From contig SKJM01000617.1 in NCBI GenBank assembly GCA_007122045.1, positions 1-18,543 of the forward strand: DNA of 18,543 bases, read 5' to 3'. Below the pieces are notes generated by a model, which was not told where the DNA came from, ran no database searches, and worked only from the letters and a program-made list of their open reading frames with translations. Below are positions 14,953-18,543 of this stretch, one piece after another. Source of the stretch: Planctomycetales bacterium (GTDB lineage: Bacteria > Planctomycetota > Planctomycetia > Pirellulales > Thermoguttaceae). Position numbers and translations under genes: made by a program. Every line of letters begins with the position of its first letter. Position 1 is the first letter of the stretch.

Positions 14953-15816
14953 ATGAACCACCCCATACTTCCCACGCTATCGCGTCTCGTTCTGATCGTT
15001 GCGCTGTGTGTCGGTTTGACGGCCGACGGTCGCGCCGCCGAACCAGCGGCGCGGTTCTACCTGGTCGGCGCCGGTCCCGGCGAGCCCGACCTCCTGACCC
15101 TTCGGGCGGTCGAAGTGCTCAGCAGCGCCGAGGTCGTGTTCTGTTCGAAACGGCTCGCGGAACGATTTGGCGACTACTTGGAAGGCAAGCGGGTGGTGAC
15201 CGGCTACTGGCGGCTGTTTCCCTATTATGGTCGCGACCTGAGCGACGTGCCGCCGGCCGAACGTGCCGAGGCCGAGCGGCTGGCCGAGCAGCGTGCGGCG
15301 TTTATCGCCGAGGTCCGGGCCGCCGTCGAGCAGGGCGCCACAGTGGTCGTGCTCGACAGCGGCGACCCACTGATCTACGGGCCCTGGGAGTGGTGCCTGG
15401 AAGAGTTTGAGGATCTCGACCCCGTGGTCGTGCCCGGCCTGAGTTCCTTCAACGCCGCGAACGCGGCACTGCGCAGGGGGCCCACAAGGGGCAAACACAC
15501 CAAGTCGGTCATCCTCTCGGCCGACGACTGGCCCGGGAAGACCGACACCATCGATCGGCTGGCCGCGATGCAGGCCACGATGGTCTTGTTCACCATGCGT
15601 GCGGACCTTGCTGATTTCGTCGAGAAGCTGCTGTTGGGCTATCCGGCCGAAACTCCTGTGGCCATCGTGCAGCACGCCGGTTACGCCGACCGCGAACAGG
15701 TTATCCGCGCCACGCTGGGCACGATCCTCGACGTGGTCGCGCCGGAGGATCTGCCCTTCGAGTACCTCCTGTACGTGGGCGACTTTCTCGACCACCGTTA
15801 CCGGCCCCGCCAGTGA
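14953..15816 (+). CDS. Tetrapyrrole methylase family protein (SAM-dependent) with apparent signal peptide
   Basis: This encodes 287 residues. The ATG at 14953 follows AAAGGA by about eight bases. Residues 12-24 are hydrophobic after a short N-region (RLVLIVALCVGLT), followed by ADGRAAEP, a credible signal peptidase site. The rest is a complete-looking corrin/porphyrin methylase: FYLVGAGPGEPDLLTLRA (~35-52), LDSGDPLIYGP, VVPGLSSFNAANAAL, TMVLFTM and TPVAIVQHAGYADREQVI, as in precorrin-4 C11-methyltransferase (CobM/CbiF) and uroporphyrinogen methylases. These normally act in the cytoplasm because they need S-adenosylmethionine. An in-frame TTG at 15016 would remove the hydrophobic part but has no ribosome site. 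No other cobalamin or siroheme gene is adjacent. The substrate is unknown. Confidence 0.85.
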   Translation: MNHPILPTLSRLVLIVALCVGLTADGRAAEPAARFYLVGAGPGEPDLLTLRAVEVLSSAEVVFCSKRLAERFGDYLEGKRVVTGYWRLFPYYGRDLSDVPPAERAEAERLAEQRAAFIAEVRAAVEQGATVVVLDSGDPLIYGPWEWCLEEFEDLDPVVVPGLSSFNAANAALRRGPTRGKHTKSVILSADDWPGKTDTIDRLAAMQATMVLFTMRADLADFVEKLLLGYPAETPVAIVQHAGYADREQVIRATLGTILDVVAPEDLPFEYLLYVGDFLDHRYRPRQ

Positions 15817-15858
15817 CGACCACGCCCGCCAGTGTGCCGCGACGCAAGCGTTCGGGGC

Positions 15859-17268
15859 TCAGAACCCATACCGGACCATCCACTGCAGGACGACCGATTC
15901 GCCGGGTTCGGTGGGCCCTTGGGGCTCGTCGCGCAGGTCCTGGTGCAGGGTCCGCCAGGAGGTGACCTCGAAGCCGGTCAGCAGCGATCGGGTGACGTCG
16001 AAGCTCGTGTTGGCGAAGATGAACTGGTTGTACGTGCGGCCGGCGATCAGGTCGTTGTCGTTCGGATCGTCCAGGCCGTAGCCGGCCACGACGCGCCAGC
16101 GGTCGGTGAGCCTGTACGTGAGGTCGAACCACCCGCCGGTGGAGCGAACGGTGGACCTCCGGATGGGACACATCCCCTGCCCGATGCCGCCGACGAACGC
16201 GCTGAGGTTCTCGCCGGTGAAGAACTCGCCCTTCAGGGCCAGCCGCTCGGTGAGGGGCATTTGCACGTCGGCGCCGACCGACCAGGTGCGGAACCGGCGG
16301 TCGTGCTGGGGCGGATCGACGTCGAGGAAGTCGAAGCCCGTCTCGCCGATGTGCCCCGACACGCCCACTTCGACCGGCCGCCCCGCGCTCCGGTCGCCCA
16401 GGGTCGTGGCCAGGCGCCCCTGCACGACGGGCCAACCGGGCGACTCGCGTTTCACGCCCGGGGTGGTCGCGAAGTCGGTGATGATGTTCTGGGCGATGGC
16501 AAACTGCGCCGTGAGCATCAGGTTCGGATCGGGATGGAAATACCGCTCGAACCAGAATTGAGCCCGCCGGTAGCCGATATTGCCCGCAAACCACCCGACC
16601 GAATAGTTCAGCGTGTCGGCGTTCAGCGGGGAGATCACATCCCAGTACTGCCCGACCAGCACGCGGTAGTCATCGTTTCGCGCTTGCCAGTACGCATGGC
16701 GGAGTTGCACGGTGGGCCGGTTTTCGGTCGCCGCGGTCACCGGGCTGTGGAAGTCGATCTCCACCAGCGCCGAACTGAGCGAATGGTGCAGCAGGGGGAT
16801 GCGCGGGCCGTCGATGTTCAGTCCCAATCGGGTGCGCCGGGCGTCGACAAAGAAGGCGTTCTCGCCCTCGGCCTCCCGCGAGGGGACGAAGATGGTGAAG
16901 GCGCCCGGCGTTGTGCGGGCAGTCTGGTAGAGGGCGTCGGCCCAGAACGCGCCGTAGGGAACGATCCGAAAGTCGCCCTTGGTGAAGGTGAGCCGCCGCA
17001 TCTCGGCCTGCAGTTCCTCCCAGGTGAAGAACTGTTCATCCGCCCGCGGCGGCGCGGCGTGGGCCGGGCCGGCCGGGGTCGGCTCAACGGGGGGTAAGCG
17101 CGTGGGGTGCTCCCGAAGCCACTCCAGTTCCGTGCGAAGGGCCTGCGTCTCCCGCTCCAGTTCGGCCAGCCGGGCGGCGAGGCTTTCTCCGGTCGGCGTC
17201 GGGTGGCCGGCGAACGCCGGTTGACAGAAGACGCCGGCCAGCAGCGCGACGATCGGCAATCGCCTCAT
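15859..17268 (-). CDS. Outer-membrane porin-like beta-barrel protein
   Basis: This encodes 469 residues. The ATG at 17268 gives a typical signal peptide, MRRLPIVALLAGVFCQPAFA, cleaved before GHPT; AAAGGA lies upstream. Residues ~27-55 (LAARLAELERETQALRTELEWLREHP) form a short coiled coil as in planctomycete and DcaP/OprP-like porins. From about residue 100 the sequence alternates polar/aromatic strands (FRIVPYGAFWADALYQ, FFVDARRTRLGLNIDG, RHAYWQARNDDYRVLVGQYW, WSVGADVQMPLTERLALKGEFF). It ends in VRYGF; a terminal Phe is the outer-membrane assembly signal. The role is probably passive uptake of small anionic or sugar-like solutes. It converges with the methylase gene (42 bases between) and diverges from glgC. 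Confidence 0.85.
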   Translation of the reverse strand: MRRLPIVALLAGVFCQPAFAGHPTPTGESLAARLAELERETQALRTELEWLREHPTRLPPVEPTPAGPAHAAPPRADEQFFTWEELQAEMRRLTFTKGDFRIVPYGAFWADALYQTARTTPGAFTIFVPSREAEGENAFFVDARRTRLGLNIDGPRIPLLHHSLSSALVEIDFHSPVTAATENRPTVQLRHAYWQARNDDYRVLVGQYWDVISPLNADTLNYSVGWFAGNIGYRRAQFWFERYFHPDPNLMLTAQFAIAQNIITDFATTPGVKRESPGWPVVQGRLATTLGDRSAGRPVEVGVSGHIGETGFDFLDVDPPQHDRRFRTWSVGADVQMPLTERLALKGEFFTGENLSAFVGGIGQGMCPIRRSTVRSTGGWFDLTYRLTDRWRVVAGYGLDDPNDNDLIAGRTYNQFIFANTSFDVTRSLLTGFEVTSWRTLHQDLRDEPQGPTEPGESVVLQWMVRYGF

Positions 17269-17675
17269 CGGTTGAGCATCCTTTCCAAAGGCAGAGGCAG
17301 GTTCGATTACGGTGGGCGCGCGAAGGCGACGCGGCACCCGGTAGGATGGACATTCCTGTCCGTCGGGGCTGATAGACAGGAATGTCCGTCGGGGTTGACG
17401 GACAGGAATGTCCATCCTACCCCAAAATCAAGGCCTCGCCCTCTTACAGGCAGTATCGTCCGCACAGGCGGACTGCTTGATGGACTGAGCCGTATATGCG
17501 GTTCGGGCAGGTGGGATAGCCTGCGCAATGCAGACAACCGGCAGAGTTGGCGCAGACGGCCTCGTTTGTCCTCTGCGAGAAGTTTCGCCGAAAAAACTTG
17601 GCATGCCGAGGGGCGGTTCCATAGCGGACTCGCACCCGATAGAATGCAAGGACCACTCAAGAGGGAGAGACCTTT
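17269..17675. other. Divergent intergenic region between the porin gene and glgC
   Basis: No supported gene lies in these 407 bases. They hold a long inverted repeat (17341-17420), a perfect hairpin GTCCGC-ACAG-GCGGAC (17458-17473), a near-palindrome GAGCCGTATATGCGGTTC (17487-17504), and a possible -10 box TAGAAT (17640-17645) for glgC. Short open frames here overlap these repeats and are not credible genes. Confidence 0.6.
17341..17420. repeat. Perfect 24-bp inverted repeat with a third internal copy of its core
   Basis: Arms 17341-17364 and 17397-17420 are exact reverse complements, separated by 32 bases. Within the spacer the core GACAGGAATGTCC occurs again (17375-17387), in the same orientation as the right arm (17401-17413). 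Thus the left core (17348-17360) can pair either with the middle copy or with the right copy. An 11-base direct repeat GTCCGTCGGGG occurs at 17358-17368 and 17384-17394. Confidence 0.95.
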
Positions 17676-18543
17676 ATGCGACACGTCGTCAGTCTCGTGC
17701 TGGGCGGGGGACGCGGAACCCGGCTCTATCCGTTGACGAAGTACCGGTCGAAGCCGGCGGTTCCGATTGCGGGCAAGTACCGGCTGATCGACATTCCGCT
17801 GTCGAACTGCATCAACAGCGGTCTGAACCGGATGTACGTGCTTACCCAGTTTAACTCGGTGAGCCTGCACCGCCACATCCGCCGCACCTACACGTTCGAC
17901 CCGTTCGACGGTGGATTCGTCGAGGTGCTGGCCGCGCAGCAGACGCTGGCCAACGCCACGTGGTACCAGGGCACCGCCGACGCGGTCCGCCAGAACCTCA
18001 GCTACATCCGGCGGCGCGACGTCGAGCACGTACTCGTCCTGTCCGGCGACCAGCTCTACCGCATGGACTACCGCGACATGATCGCCTCGCACGAGGCGGC
18101 CGGCGCCGACGTGACCATCGCCGCCGTGCCCGTCCATTCCAAGGACGCCGCCGCCCTGGGCATCATGCGCCTGGACGATACGGGCCGGGCCGTCGGCTTC
18201 CTGGAAAAACCCCAGACCGAGCAGGAACTGGAACACGTGCGGACCGACCCGGCGTGGATCGACGCCCATGGCGTCGAAAGCCGCGGCCGCGACTGCCTGG
18301 CCAACATGGGCATCTACCTGTTCAACCGCGACGCGCTAATCGACGTGCTGGAGAAGACCGACTACCAGGACTTCGGCAAGGAAGTGTTCCCGGCCTCCAT
18401 CCGCGCCCGGCACGTGCAGGTGCATCTGTTCGACGGCTACTGGGAAGACATCGGCACCATTCGCTCGTTCTACGAGGCGAACCTGAGCCTGGCCAGCGCC
18501 GCGCCGCCCTTCGAGTTGGCCACGCCGGAGGCCCCGGTGTACA
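17676..18543 (+). CDS. glgC: Glucose-1-phosphate adenylyltransferase (ADP-glucose pyrophosphorylase), partial
   Basis: The first 289 codons are present; the gene runs off the right edge (the full length is usually about 400-430 residues). GlgC makes ADP-glucose from ATP and glucose-1-phosphate, the committed step of bacterial glycogen synthesis, in the cytoplasm. The ATG at 17676 follows GAGGGAGAG (17661-17669). The nucleotidyltransferase signature is clear: LGGGRGTRLYPLTKYRSKPA, then AGKYRLIDIPLSNCINSG, GTADAV (99-104), LSGDQLYRMDY, GFLEKP, NMGIYLF and GYWEDIGT. The text DFGKEVFPASI and the KYRSKPAVP segment resemble the plant/cyanobacterial branch. The regulatory C-terminal beta-helix is not in the window. 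Confidence 0.97.
   Translation, partial: MRHVVSLVLGGGRGTRLYPLTKYRSKPAVPIAGKYRLIDIPLSNCINSGLNRMYVLTQFNSVSLHRHIRRTYTFDPFDGGFVEVLAAQQTLANATWYQGTADAVRQNLSYIRRRDVEHVLVLSGDQLYRMDYRDMIASHEAAGADVTIAAVPVHSKDAAALGIMRLDDTGRAVGFLEKPQTEQELEHVRTDPAWIDAHGVESRGRDCLANMGIYLFNRDALIDVLEKTDYQDFGKEVFPASIRARHVQVHLFDGYWEDIGTIRSFYEANLSLASAAPPFELATPEAPVY

Noticed and set aside
17480..17530. GAGCCGTATATGCGGTTC resembles a fragment of the group II intron 3' region
   Set aside because: There is no domain V hairpin, no reverse transcriptase gene and no boundary sequence nearby. The likeness is a short near-palindrome only.
17428..17656. Short Cys-rich minus-strand frames of 70-73 codons before glgC
   Set aside because: They lie in hairpin-rich intergenic DNA, have no clear ribosome site, and two overlapping frames are equally open. 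Probably non-coding.

Overview
The window looks like chromosomal DNA from a GC-rich planctomycete, most likely of the Pirellulales type. The clearest markers are a DUF1559 'PulG-like' protein with a type IV prepilin N-terminus and an H-X9-DG C-terminal motif, a DUF4058 protein, a LamG-domain remnant, an RDD/SpoIIM membrane-protein pair, a SEC-C protein, Tat- and Sec-exported proteins of unknown function, and short intergenic inverted repeats. No tRNA, rRNA, CRISPR array, transposase or phage gene was seen.

Layout, left to right. The left edge (12-251, minus) holds the C-terminal end of a LamG-domain protein with no start and an in-frame stop just upstream, so it reads as a gene remnant. A tight plus-strand group follows: a Tat-exported TIM-barrel-like protein (546-1394), a DUF4058 protein (1407-2234) and a large exported protein that may be a polysaccharide-active enzyme (2243-4225). 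A CPBP membrane protease with an in-frame 9-bp tandem repeat (4323-5381) and a pentapeptide-repeat mini-protein (5416-5640) come next. Facing them on the minus strand is a three-gene unit of poorly characterised proteins (SEC-C protein, unknown protein, zinc-ribbon protein; 7731 down to 5698), with a good -10 box ahead of it. Upstream on the same strand is the RDD/SpoIIM pair (9725 down to 7854).

A YacL-like membrane PIN-TRAM protein (9959-10975, plus) converges with panB of pantothenate/CoA synthesis (11789-10977, minus); only one base separates their stop codons. Then come an exported protein with two OB-like modules and an acidic proline-rich linker (12051-13337), the DUF1559 pilin-like protein (13677-14867), and a tetrapyrrole (cobalamin/siroheme-type) methylase that appears to carry a Sec signal peptide (14953-15816). 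An outer-membrane porin-like gene lies opposite (17268-15859, minus). Finally glgC, ADP-glucose pyrophosphorylase of glycogen synthesis, starts at 17676 and runs off the right edge.

Most genes are unrelated housekeeping or envelope functions rather than one pathway. The parts most worth a second look are the apparently exported SAM-dependent tetrapyrrole methylase, the minus-strand SEC-C/zinc-ribbon operon, the TIM-barrel/DUF4058/lyase-like cluster, the perfect 24-bp inverted repeat between the divergent porin and glgC genes, and the pentapeptide gene whose only standard start codon overlaps a TATAAT box.
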